DNA from: Desulfurella acetivorans A63
GTDB taxonomy: Bacteria > Campylobacterota_A > Desulfurellia > Desulfurellales > Desulfurellaceae
Length of the DNA stretch: 64,000 nt
Direction of reading: 5' to 3'
Assembly (NCBI GenBank): GCA_000517565.1
Contig: CP007051.1
Span: 1,726,001-1,790,000, forward strand
Position numbers and translations under genes: made by a program. The notes under the pieces are model-generated. The model saw only the letters and a list, made by a program, of their open reading frames with translations, was not told where the DNA came from and made no database searches. Positions 36,601-43,181 of the stretch are shown one piece after another. The first letter of the stretch is position 1. Each line of letters opens with the position of its first letter.

Positions 36601-37164
36601 ATACTTGTCGTTGATACAGAAGTTTATTCAAATACAGGTGGTCAATCATCTAAAGCAACACCTGAGGCTTCAATCGCTCAATTTGCTGCAGCAGGTAAGC
36701 GCACAAAGAAAAAAGATTTAGGCTTAATGGCAACAACTTACGGTTATGTATATGTAGCTCAGATTGCTATGGGAGCAGATTATAATCAAACACTCAAAGC
36801 TATACAGGAAGCAGAAAGCTACCCGGGCCCATCGTTAATTATAGCATATGCACCATGTATAGCCCACGGTATAAAAGCTGGCATGGCAAAAGTTCAAGAA
36901 CAACAAAAAAAGGCTGTTGAGGCAGGTTACTGGCATTTGTATAGATACAATCCGCTGCTAAAAAAAGAAGGTAAAAACCCATTTATTCTCGATTCAAAAG
37001 AACCAGATCTATCTAAATTTAAAGATTTCTTGTTAAGCGAGGTCAGGTATGCCGCACTTCAGCGAACATTTCCTGATTTAGCTGAAAAGCTATACGAAAA
37101 AGCTCAAGAAGATGCTAAAGAACGCTATGAAAATTACAAGCGTATGGCTTCTTATCAATATTAA
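33631..37164 (+). CDS. nifJ: Pyruvate:ferredoxin (flavodoxin) oxidoreductase, single-chain
   Basis: A 1177-residue homodimer-type PFOR that interconverts pyruvate plus CoA and acetyl-CoA plus CO2, using thiamine diphosphate and low-potential electrons. Landmarks are TNA-like ATIYPITPSSNMAEAVD at the N-terminus, and two 4Fe-4S motifs, CIQCNFCSYVCP (about 691) and CTGCGSCAEVCP (about 748). Near the C-terminus are the proximal-cluster cysteines SGACAGCGETPY and APCIAHG, and the TPP motif GDGWAYDIG...NILVVDTEVYSNTGGQ. The start follows GGAGGTTGGG. TTGACA at 33543 and TATAAT at 33569 precede it with an over-long 20-base spacer. A terminator follows. Confidence 0.95.
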   Translation: MPKTMKSMDGNTAAAHVAYAFTEVATIYPITPSSNMAEAVDAWAAEGRKNIFGQTVKVVEMQSEAGAAGAVHGSLVGGALTTTFTASQGLLLMIPNMYKIAGELLPGVFHVAARTVATHALSIFGDHSDVMAVRQTGFSLLSSGSVQEAMDLAAVAHLSAIKARVPFLHFFDGFRTSHEIQKIEVLDYEDLAKLVDWEAIERFRKNSLNSERPKIIGTAQNPDIFFQARESANRFYEAVPDIVASYMDEINKLTGRNYKPFNYYGDPNAENIIVAMGSVGETIEEVVDYLNSKGEKVGLIRVRLYRPFSPKYFFEALPKSVKKIAVLDRTKEPGALGEPLYEDVKTLFYDTQNAPLIVGGRYGLSSKDTTPSQILAVFKNLKSDKPKDRFTIGIVDDVTYLSLPIDEEINTSDKDTVCCKFWGFGSDGTVGANKDAIKIIGDNTDMYAQGYFAYDSKKSGGVTVSHLRFGKKPIRSTYLIDQADYIACHKQSYVYLYDVLAGLKKNGTFVLNTIWDESELDKHLPNKMKRYLAKNNINFYIINATKIAKEIGLGARINMIMQAAFFKLANIIPIETATKLLKEAIVHSYGKQGDKVINMNYQAVDRGIDSIVKVNVPESWKHVPVEEEKKGENRPEFIKNVVDVMNRLEGDKLPVSTFIGRENGEFPSGTSAYEKRGIAIDVPEWIPENCIQCNFCSYVCPHAAIRPFLLNEEEVKIKPADFVTKKAIGKEVKGYEYRIQVSVLDCTGCGSCAEVCPTPKKALVMKPIETQTKDIENWNFAIEKVSEKEIPTDTVKNSQFARPLLEFSGACAGCGETPYDKLVTQLFGDRMIITTATGCSSIWGASAPSMPYCKNSQGKGPAWGNSLFEDNAEYCLGIALSVKHQRETLRQVIEKILETDMDETSKMPFKKWIENTNDPRITKQAALEIGTIIANKNKYSSNVQDLLSKVEKSQDMLVKKSIWAFGGDGWAYDIGYGGIDHVIASGEDVNILVVDTEVYSNTGGQSSKATPEASIAQFAAAGKRTKKKDLGLMATTYGYVYVAQIAMGADYNQTLKAIQEAESYPGPSLIIAYAPCIAHGIKAGMAKVQEQQKKAVEAGYWHLYRYNPLLKKEGKNPFILDSKEPDLSKFKDFLLSEVRYAALQRTFPDLAEKLYEKAQEDAKERYENYKRMASYQY

Positions 37165-37182
37165 ACTTAAACTTATGCTTTG

Positions 37183-37209
37183 GCCCCTCAAATTATTGAG
37201 GGGCTTTTT
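37183..37209 (+). terminator. Rho-independent terminator after nifJ
   Basis: A 9-bp stem, GCCCCTCAA / TTGAGGGGC, with an ATTA loop (37183-37204), then TTTTT. Its T-tract ends only five bases before the next gene's ATG. Confidence 0.88.
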
Positions 37210-37214
37210 ATTTT

Positions 37215-37970
37215 ATGCAAAAAATATTTGATGCTATATTTCATATAATTGATTACAATTATAAAATAATTGAAAATCAAGGATACAAACCACCTCAATT
37301 CTTACCGAAAGATTATTTGGAGTTTATGTCAAATTATGAGTTATTGGGGGGCGCAATAGTTTCTGGTTCATTCCAGGACTTTGATACACAATATTTAAAA
37401 TCTGCGTTATCGTTTTTTGGTAAAAATTATGTTGGAGTAATAAATTATAATCCAGACTATAGCGATTCGGATATAATTGAATTAGACAAAATAGGCGTAA
37501 AAGCTATTAGATTCAATATAAAAAGAGGCACAAAAGAAACAATAGACACGATTGAGTATGCATCAAAGCGCGTTTTTGAAATAGCTAGTTGGCACAGCGA
37601 GATTTATATAGACTCTAAAGATATAGAATCAATAAAAAACAAGCTACTAAGTATCCCATGTCTTGTGATAGATCATCTGGGTTTATCAAAGGATGGTTTC
37701 TTAAATGTATTAAATTTAGTTGAAAAAGGTGCCTATGTAAAAGCCAGCGGTTTTGGCAGGTTAGATTTTGACCCTGTATTTGCTATAAAGCAAATTGTTA
37801 GTATAAATCCAAATGCCTGTGTTTTTGGTAGCGATTTACCATCTACAAGAGCACAAAGACCATTTTCATACTCGGATATTGATCTTATAAATAACAATTT
37901 TGATGATTCCCAAAAAAGAAAAATTTTTTACGAAAACGGTTTGAATCTCTACAGGTTAAACTTAAAATAA
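37215..37970 (+). CDS. Amidohydrolase-2-type TIM-barrel hydrolase
   Basis: A 251-residue protein resembling the amidohydrolase_2 (COG3618) family: FDAIFHIIDYNYKIIENQGYKPP at the start, then GVINYNPDYSD, GVKAIRFNIKRGT, a conserved CLVIDHLGLSKDG strand (about 155) and FGSDLPSTRAQRPFSY (about 210) with the barrel-end aspartate. The N-terminal metal-binding H-x-H is reduced to FHIID, so metal binding is uncertain. There is no ribosome-binding site, because the ATG follows the nifJ terminator directly. Substrate unknown. Confidence 0.65.
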   Translation: MQKIFDAIFHIIDYNYKIIENQGYKPPQFLPKDYLEFMSNYELLGGAIVSGSFQDFDTQYLKSALSFFGKNYVGVINYNPDYSDSDIIELDKIGVKAIRFNIKRGTKETIDTIEYASKRVFEIASWHSEIYIDSKDIESIKNKLLSIPCLVIDHLGLSKDGFLNVLNLVEKGAYVKASGFGRLDFDPVFAIKQIVSINPNACVFGSDLPSTRAQRPFSYSDIDLINNNFDDSQKRKIFYENGLNLYRLNLK

Positions 37971-38152
37971 ATTTTTGAATTTAATGCTAAAAATTATTGA
38001 ATTTATATTTCCATTAATTTATACATTTATTTTAAGCTTTTTTTATTTGTTTATTAAATATAATTTACTATATCTATATTACTTATTTACTTGATCTTCA
38101 TGAATTAGTATTTATCTTCAATAAGAAAATAAATAAACGATAGGAGGTAAAA

Positions 38153-39523
38153 ATGGATAAGTACACTAAAACTTTTGCAGATTATGTTGTAAATACCAAA
38201 ATGATACCGCAAGAATCAATTCATGAAGCCAAAAGGCGAATATTGGATTCATTTGGTGTCATGTATGCTGCATTTCACGAAGATGCACCTAAAGCTGTTA
38301 GAAAATATGCTTATATGTTTGAAACACAAGACGGTTCTTATCTTTTTGGTTTTCCTTTCAAAACAACACCAGAGGTTGCTGCCTTTGCAAACGGTGTTTT
38401 GGTGAGGTATCTTGATTTTAATGATACCTATCTATCAAAAGAACCACTCCATCCAAGCGATTGCATACCAGGACTATGGGCTGTGGGCGAATGGAAAAAA
38501 ATTGGTGGTCAAAAACTCTTAGAATCAATTGTTGTAGCTTACGAAATTGGTGTTAATCTATGCGATGCGGCAAGTTTAAGAAAACACGGGTGGGATCATG
38601 TAAACTATGTTACTATTATGGAAGCTTGTGGTCTTGGTAAATTATTGGGTCTTGAAGAACAAACCATACAACATGCAATTTCTTTAGCTTTAATACCCAA
38701 TTTATCTGCGCGCCAAACAAGGGCCGGTGAACTTTCCATGTGGAAAGGTGCAGCTGCTGCCAATTCTGTAAGAAATGCCATCTTTGGTACTTTTCTGGCT
38801 ATGAATGGTATGAGTGGTCCTTATCAACCATTTGAAGGTGAGATGGGCTTTTTTAAGCAAGTATTGGAAAACGAAACATTTGATGATAACGCTCTTGAAC
38901 CTATCATAAAACAAAAAGAGCCCAAAAGAATACTTGATACTTACATTAAGTTTTATCCTGTGGAGTATCACGCTCAAAGCGTTGTTGATATAGTTAAAAA
39001 ACTCCATCAGTATATAAGCTCTCCAGACGATATTGAATCAATACATATCGATACATTTAAAGCAGCATACGAAATAATAGCAAAAGACAAGGAAAAATGG
39101 GAACCAAAGACCAAAGAAACAGCAGACCACAGTATACAATACATAACAGTTGTAGGTATATTAGACGGAAATATAACAAAACATTCATTCAGTAAAGAAA
39201 AACTAAACGATCCGATTGTTAAAAAAATTCTTTCTACCAAAACAACGCTTGACCAAAAAGACGAGCTAACGGCAGGTTATCCAGACGGAATACCAAACAG
39301 AGTAACACTTAAAACTAAAGATCAAAAAGTCTACACTGAAGAAGTAAAATATCCAAAAGGCCACGCAAAAAACAAAATGAGCGATGAAGAAGTTATTGAA
39401 AAATTCAAAAACAATGCCGAAGGTATCCTAACAAATACAGAGATGGAAAATGTAATTGATGCAGTGATGAACCTTGAAAAATGCGAAGATATATCTAAAT
39501 TAGCTCAATTATTGAGGGTATAA
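38153..39523 (+). CDS. prpD: 2-methylcitrate dehydratase (MmgE/PrpD family)
   Basis: A 456-residue protein that in the methylcitrate cycle dehydrates 2-methylcitrate to cis-2-methylaconitate. Family features are RRILDSFGVMYAA, FANGVLVRYLDFNDTYLSKEPLHPSDCIPGLWAV, MEACGLGKLLGL and KGAAAANSVRNAIFGTFLA. The C-terminal part carries FYPVEYHAQSVVDIV and YPKGHAKNKMSDEEV. The start follows ATAGGAGGTAAAA. The prpB ATG is one base after its stop, and citrate synthase comes next, so propionate oxidation is the probable context. Confidence 0.9.
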   Translation: MDKYTKTFADYVVNTKMIPQESIHEAKRRILDSFGVMYAAFHEDAPKAVRKYAYMFETQDGSYLFGFPFKTTPEVAAFANGVLVRYLDFNDTYLSKEPLHPSDCIPGLWAVGEWKKIGGQKLLESIVVAYEIGVNLCDAASLRKHGWDHVNYVTIMEACGLGKLLGLEEQTIQHAISLALIPNLSARQTRAGELSMWKGAAAANSVRNAIFGTFLAMNGMSGPYQPFEGEMGFFKQVLENETFDDNALEPIIKQKEPKRILDTYIKFYPVEYHAQSVVDIVKKLHQYISSPDDIESIHIDTFKAAYEIIAKDKEKWEPKTKETADHSIQYITVVGILDGNITKHSFSKEKLNDPIVKKILSTKTTLDQKDELTAGYPDGIPNRVTLKTKDQKVYTEEVKYPKGHAKNKMSDEEVIEKFKNNAEGILTNTEMENVIDAVMNLEKCEDISKLAQLLRV

Positions 39524-39524
39524 A

Positions 39525-40412
39525 ATGAGCTGGCTTGTAGAAGAACGTATGGATAATCCATCTTTAACGCTAAAGAAATTATTGGAACAAAAAGATATCC
39601 TTGGTGTTGTTGGTGTATTTAACCCAATGAGTGCTCTAATTGCTCGTCAGGTAGGTTTTGAGTGTTGTTATTTATCTGGGGCAGCATTAACGGCAAGCTT
39701 AGGCATGCCTGATTTAAGTTTAATTGAGTTAAACGAAGTAGCAACAATGTGCGCTTATATTTACAGGGCAAGTGGCCTGCCAATGATAGTAGACACAGAT
39801 GTAGGTTTTGGTGAAACGCTAAATGTAGCAAAAACGGCTAAAACAATGCAAGAAGCAAAAGCAGCAGCTATACAAATTGAAGACCAAGAGCTTCCAAAAA
39901 AATGTGGCCATTTATCGGGTAAAAAAGTTGTTGAAAAAGAAAGAATGGTACAAAAGATTCAAGCAGCAAAAAAAGTAGCAAAAGATTTACTCATTGTAGC
40001 AAGAACGGACTCAAAGGCTGTAAATGGCTTAAAAGATGCGATTGATAGGGCAAATAGCTATGTAGAAGCAGGTGCAGATATCATTTTTCCTGAAGCTTTA
40101 GAAACAAAAGAAGAATTCAAAGAAGTAGCTTTAAATGTTAAAGCACCACTTTTAGCAAATATGACCGAATTTGGCAAAACTCCTTATATTACATTGGAAG
40201 AATTTAGAGACTTGGGTTACAAGATAGTAATATATCCGGTAAGTGCCTTGAGAGCTGCAAATTATGCTATAAAGAAAACTTTTGAATACATTAAAAAACA
40301 CGGTACACAAAAAGGAATATTGGATCAAATGCAAACAAGGCAGGAGTTATATGAACTCATAAAGTATTCTGAGTATGAAAATTTTGACAAAGCTATCTTT
40401 GAAAAAAAATGA
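39525..40412 (+). CDS. prpB: 2-methylisocitrate lyase
   Basis: A 295-residue protein of the isocitrate lyase superfamily, short PrpB form, cleaving 2-methylisocitrate to pyruvate and succinate. It shows GVFNPMSALIARQVGFECCYLSG, PMIVDTDVGFGE (metal-binding acidic residues), the active-site loop LPKKCGHLSGK (about residue 123) and ARTDSKAVNGL. The start follows GAGGG in the prpD tail. The oxygen-independent methylcitrate route feeds pyruvate to PFOR and succinate to the TCA cycle. Confidence 0.9.
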   Translation: MSWLVEERMDNPSLTLKKLLEQKDILGVVGVFNPMSALIARQVGFECCYLSGAALTASLGMPDLSLIELNEVATMCAYIYRASGLPMIVDTDVGFGETLNVAKTAKTMQEAKAAAIQIEDQELPKKCGHLSGKKVVEKERMVQKIQAAKKVAKDLLIVARTDSKAVNGLKDAIDRANSYVEAGADIIFPEALETKEEFKEVALNVKAPLLANMTEFGKTPYITLEEFRDLGYKIVIYPVSALRAANYAIKKTFEYIKKHGTQKGILDQMQTRQELYELIKYSEYENFDKAIFEKK

Positions 40413-40428
40413 TACCAGGAGGTGTCAT

Positions 40429-41751
40429 ATGAAGCTTAAAGAAAAACTAAAAGAAAAAATTGAAACCGAAAGGGAAAGGGTAAATAGGTTGCTTAAAGAA
40501 CATGGCGATGTAAAAGTAGGGGATATAACAATAGCTCAAGTAATTGGTGGGATGAGGGGTTTAAAAGTTTTGGTTACAGATATTTCATATTTAGATCCAT
40601 TTGAAGGCATACGCTACAGAGGCTATACAGTAGATGAAGTGCTTCAAAAACTTCCAAAACCAAAAGGGGCAGAAATGCCATATGATGAAGCTCAATTCTA
40701 CCTTTTAATGACTGGCGATATTCCTACTGAACAGGAAGTACAAGAGATAATAGATTTATTTAAAGAAAAAAGAAAGGTTCCAAATTATGTTTATAAAGTA
40801 TTGGATTCAATGCCCACTCAAGCACGCCCTGATGTTATGCTAGCTGTAGCAGTAGATACTATGCAACAAGAATCAGTGTTTGCAAAAGCATATGCAGAAA
40901 ACAAGATTACAAAACAAAACGCGTGGGAATACATGCTTGAAGATGTATTGAATTTGCTACCAAAAATTCCAATGATTGCAGCATATATCTATAGATTGAA
41001 ATATAAAAACAACAATCAGATACCAGAAAATCCTGATTTGGATTTTGGCGGTAATTTTGCTCATATGATGGGTATTGATAAGCCATATGATGACTTTTCT
41101 CGATTATATTTTATTTTGCTTTCAGACCATGAAAGCGGAAACGTATCTGCGCATACAACACACCTTGTTGCATCTGCTTGGGCGGATGCTTATTACTCTT
41201 TGGCTGCCGGTATCAACGGTTTGTCTGGTCCTTTGCATGGCGGAGCTACACAAGAAGCCTTGAAGTGGTTTCAAGAACTTCTCAAAAAACTAAATAAAAT
41301 TCCTACAAAAGAAGAATTAGAGCAATTTTGCTGGGACACTTTAAACTCTGGTCAAGTAATTCCTGGATATGGTCATGCAGTATTAAGAAAAACAGATCCT
41401 CGTTTTGTAGCACAACTAGAATTTGGCAAAAAACACCTACCTGACGACAAATTATTCCAATTAGTGTCTTTGCTTTATGAGGTAGCCCCTGATGTATTAA
41501 CAAAACATGGCAAAGCCAAAAATCCGTGGCCAAACTGCGATAATATAACAGGTACCATAAAGGCTCACTATGGTGTAAATCAATACGAATTTTATCCTGT
41601 TTTATTTGATATTTCTCGTTCTATGGGTGTTTTATCTAATATTACATGGGATAGAGCTCTAGGCTATCCAATTGAGCGTCCAAAGTCAGTTACATTAAAA
41701 ATGCTGGAGTCACTTGTGCAAAAAGACACTACAGCTAAAGTGTGGTTTTAA
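40429..41751 (+). CDS. gltA: Citrate synthase / 2-methylcitrate synthase, eukaryote-like long type
   Basis: A 440-residue enzyme condensing acetyl-CoA (or propionyl-CoA) with oxaloacetate. Catalytic residues are visible: His in LLSDHESGNVSAHT (about 236), His in PGYGHAVLRKTDPR (about 318) and Asp in WPNCDNITG (about 371). The sequence style (GLKVLVTDISYLDPFEGIRYRGYT) is that of the mitochondrial-like group, not the short PrpC/GltA type. The start is the ATG at 40429 behind CCAGGAGGTGT. Its place after prpD-prpB favours methylcitrate synthase, but citrate synthases of Desulfurella relatives are reported to run in reverse as citrate-cleaving enzymes, so either role is possible. Confidence 0.88.
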   Translation: MKLKEKLKEKIETERERVNRLLKEHGDVKVGDITIAQVIGGMRGLKVLVTDISYLDPFEGIRYRGYTVDEVLQKLPKPKGAEMPYDEAQFYLLMTGDIPTEQEVQEIIDLFKEKRKVPNYVYKVLDSMPTQARPDVMLAVAVDTMQQESVFAKAYAENKITKQNAWEYMLEDVLNLLPKIPMIAAYIYRLKYKNNNQIPENPDLDFGGNFAHMMGIDKPYDDFSRLYFILLSDHESGNVSAHTTHLVASAWADAYYSLAAGINGLSGPLHGGATQEALKWFQELLKKLNKIPTKEELEQFCWDTLNSGQVIPGYGHAVLRKTDPRFVAQLEFGKKHLPDDKLFQLVSLLYEVAPDVLTKHGKAKNPWPNCDNITGTIKAHYGVNQYEFYPVLFDISRSMGVLSNITWDRALGYPIERPKSVTLKMLESLVQKDTTAKVWF

Positions 41752-41763
41752 AACCACACTTTA
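41736..41763 (+). terminator. Palindromic terminator at the end of gltA
   Basis: A perfect inverted repeat, TAAAGTGTGGTTTT / AAAACCACACTTTA, spans the gltA stop codon. It is followed by CTTAATAAAAT rather than a long T-run, so it may act on both strands. Confidence 0.6.
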
Positions 41764-42293
41764 CTTAATAAAATAAGTAATGATATTGCTTTTTTATATT
41801 TAAATAATGTAGAGAAAATTGAAATTTGAGAAAATTAACAGCATGTTTAACATATTTTTTGTAATATAAAAGACCCTTTAATCTTCAAGCTTTTAGAAAA
41901 TATTATATCGTTTGTTTATTAAATAAAAAAGTTTAAACTATCTGTTGTGAAAAAATTTCTTATGAAAGTATGAATTTTTCAAAGTATCAAAAAATTTAGC
42001 AATATATTTTCGCAAAATGCTCACTCTTAGAAAAATTAAACTCAAACATAGTTTTCTAGCAACTTTAAAAAGCATAAACCCTATATAAATAATTCCAGAA
42101 ATAATTAAAAAACTTATAAAACACATTACAAAAATAAATAAAATAAACTCAACCATACATGCAATATCATATAATTCCAATTTTTAAATAATTCAAATGG
42201 TCTATTAGTTGTGATTATTATTGAACCACTCTTTATTGCTTATACACCTGTATCATTATTTGTAAGGTGCGTTTTGCCTAAGGTATTTACCAC
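41764..42293. other. AT-rich intergenic stretch before the copper operon
   Basis: About 530 bases of strongly AT-rich sequence. Apart from one weak minus-strand reading frame (41938-42180), I see no gene, tRNA or repeat array. The right end leads into the copper-operon promoter. Confidence 0.5.
41938..42180 (-). CDS. Doubtful small membrane protein
   Basis: An 80-residue frame with one to two hydrophobic helices (residues 8-40) and a basic C-terminus. It would start with TTG (or an ATG at residue 9), and neither has a ribosome-binding site. In AT-rich spacer DNA such hydrophobic frames arise by chance, so I give it low weight. Confidence 0.2.
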   Translation of the reverse strand: MELYDIACMVEFILFIFVMCFISFLIISGIIYIGFMLFKVARKLCLSLIFLRVSILRKYIAKFFDTLKNSYFHKKFFHNR

Positions 42294-42321
42294 TTAACAA
42301 TATCAAAATTAATTGTATATT
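42294..42321 (+). promoter_or_regulatory. Promoter of the copper-response operon
   Basis: TTAACA at 42294-42299, a 16-base spacer and TATATT at 42316-42321. The predicted start point falls at about 42328, inside the GC-rich operator that follows. Confidence 0.55.
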
Positions 42322-42326
42322 CTAAG

Positions 42327-42347
42327 TATCCCCACTCCAGGGGGATA
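42327..42347 (+). promoter_or_regulatory. CsoR-type operator
   Basis: TATCCCC at 42327-42333 and GGGGATA at 42341-42347 form a GC-rich inverted repeat with a seven-base spacer, standing out in an AT-rich region. CsoR/RcnR-family repressors bind such C-tract/G-tract palindromes overlapping the start of transcription. A csoR gene lies at the far end of the same operon. Confidence 0.6.
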
Positions 42348-42391
42348 GGGAGATAGAGCAATGAAACCAATAAACAGGATGGTTACAAAAT

Positions 42392-42451
42392 ATGAATCAT
42401 CAAGATACAACAAACACTAATGTTAATAAAAAGCATAAGTGTTGTCATTAA
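42392..42451 (+). CDS. Possible 19-residue His/Cys peptide
   Basis: A tiny frame ending KKHKCCH, in the leader between the CsoR-type operator and the first structural gene. A Cys-Cys-His end could bind copper. The ribosome-binding site is poor (AGGATGG), and another 19-codon frame (42361-42420) overlaps it, so chance is possible. Confidence 0.25.
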   Translation: MNHQDTTNTNVNKKHKCCH

Positions 42452-42468
42452 GACTTAGGAGGTAAATT

Positions 42469-42723
42469 ATGATGTGGTTTGGCGGTGGACCTTTTTATCA
42501 CGGATGGTATGGTATTGGAGGTATGATTATGATGTTTGTTTTTTTGTTTATAGTTATAGCTGCTTTGTTTTTTGGGGCAAGGTGGATATTTGGATATGGT
42601 GGTTGTGGGATACATCATATACTAAACGATAGTGATGATGCTTTGGAAATTTTGAAGAAAAGATACGCAAAAGGCGAGATAACAAAAGAAGAGTTCGAAG
42701 AAATGAAAAAACATTTATCTTAA
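42469..42723 (+). CDS. SHOCT-domain small membrane protein
   Basis: An 84-residue protein. A Gly/Trp/His-rich start (MMWFGGGPFYHGWYG) leads into one long membrane helix (about 17-43), and a C-terminal SHOCT motif follows (DDALEILKKRYAKGEITKEEFEEMKKHL). Such proteins are common first genes of copper/heavy-metal loci. The start follows TTAGGAGGTAAATT. First clear gene after the CsoR-type operator. Confidence 0.75.
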   Translation: MMWFGGGPFYHGWYGIGGMIMMFVFLFIVIAALFFGARWIFGYGGCGIHHILNDSDDALEILKKRYAKGEITKEEFEEMKKHLS

Positions 42724-42736
42724 AAAAAGGTTTTAA

Positions 42737-43179
42737 ATGAAAAACAGGTTAGTCATTTTTGCAAGTATAGCAATACTGGCTTTTTTAGGAGTGTTAATGT
42801 ATTTTTACGCTCAAAGTAACTATGGACCAGCTATAATGAATGGTTATGGCTATAGACCCTCTATGATGAGAGGCATGATGAGTGGCGACTATTACAACAA
42901 CAATGAGCATTATTCAAATACTAATACCAATATTAACTTTCAGATGATGCCAAAAAGGGTAAAGAACTATTTGAATCACTATGCGCGCAATGTCACGGAC
43001 AGTATGCTCAAGGAAAAATTGGACCAAATATTCAGAATGCCTCTGAAAGCAACATCGATTGGGCCCTAAAGAATGTCTCAATGATGAGCTCACTTAACTC
43101 AAACTCTAAATTAAAAAACCAGGAAAATATTTACTACATTTCTGAGTTTTTAAAATCTTTTAAAAAAGGGAATAACTGA
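42737..43179 (+). pseudogene. Frameshifted membrane-anchored c-type cytochrome
   Basis: The ATG frame gives a membrane anchor (residues 5-25) and a Met/Tyr/Gly-rich segment (YGYRPSMMRGMMSG), but it then runs into unrelated sequence. From about 42940 the -1 frame encodes a cytochrome c domain: SDDAKKGKELFESLCAQCHG, with heme motif CAQCH at 42982-42996, a methionine-containing segment (VSMMSSL) as possible axial ligand, and a stop at 43177-43179. A TAA in the -1 frame just upstream means the shift lies within about 42936-42965. Either a one-base indel or, less likely, slippage at CCAAAAAGGG explains it. Confidence 0.75.
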
Positions 43180-43181
43180 TT

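Noticed and set aside
39890-39920. KKCGH motif in PrpB as a sign of true isocitrate lyase
   Set aside because: KKCGH also occurs in methylisocitrate lyases, and the 295-residue length and the prpD neighbour fit PrpB.
42361-42420. 19-codon frame starting ATG AAA CCA in the copper-operon leader
   Set aside because: No ribosome-binding site and no recognisable composition; it overlaps another tiny frame with a more suggestive Cys/His end.
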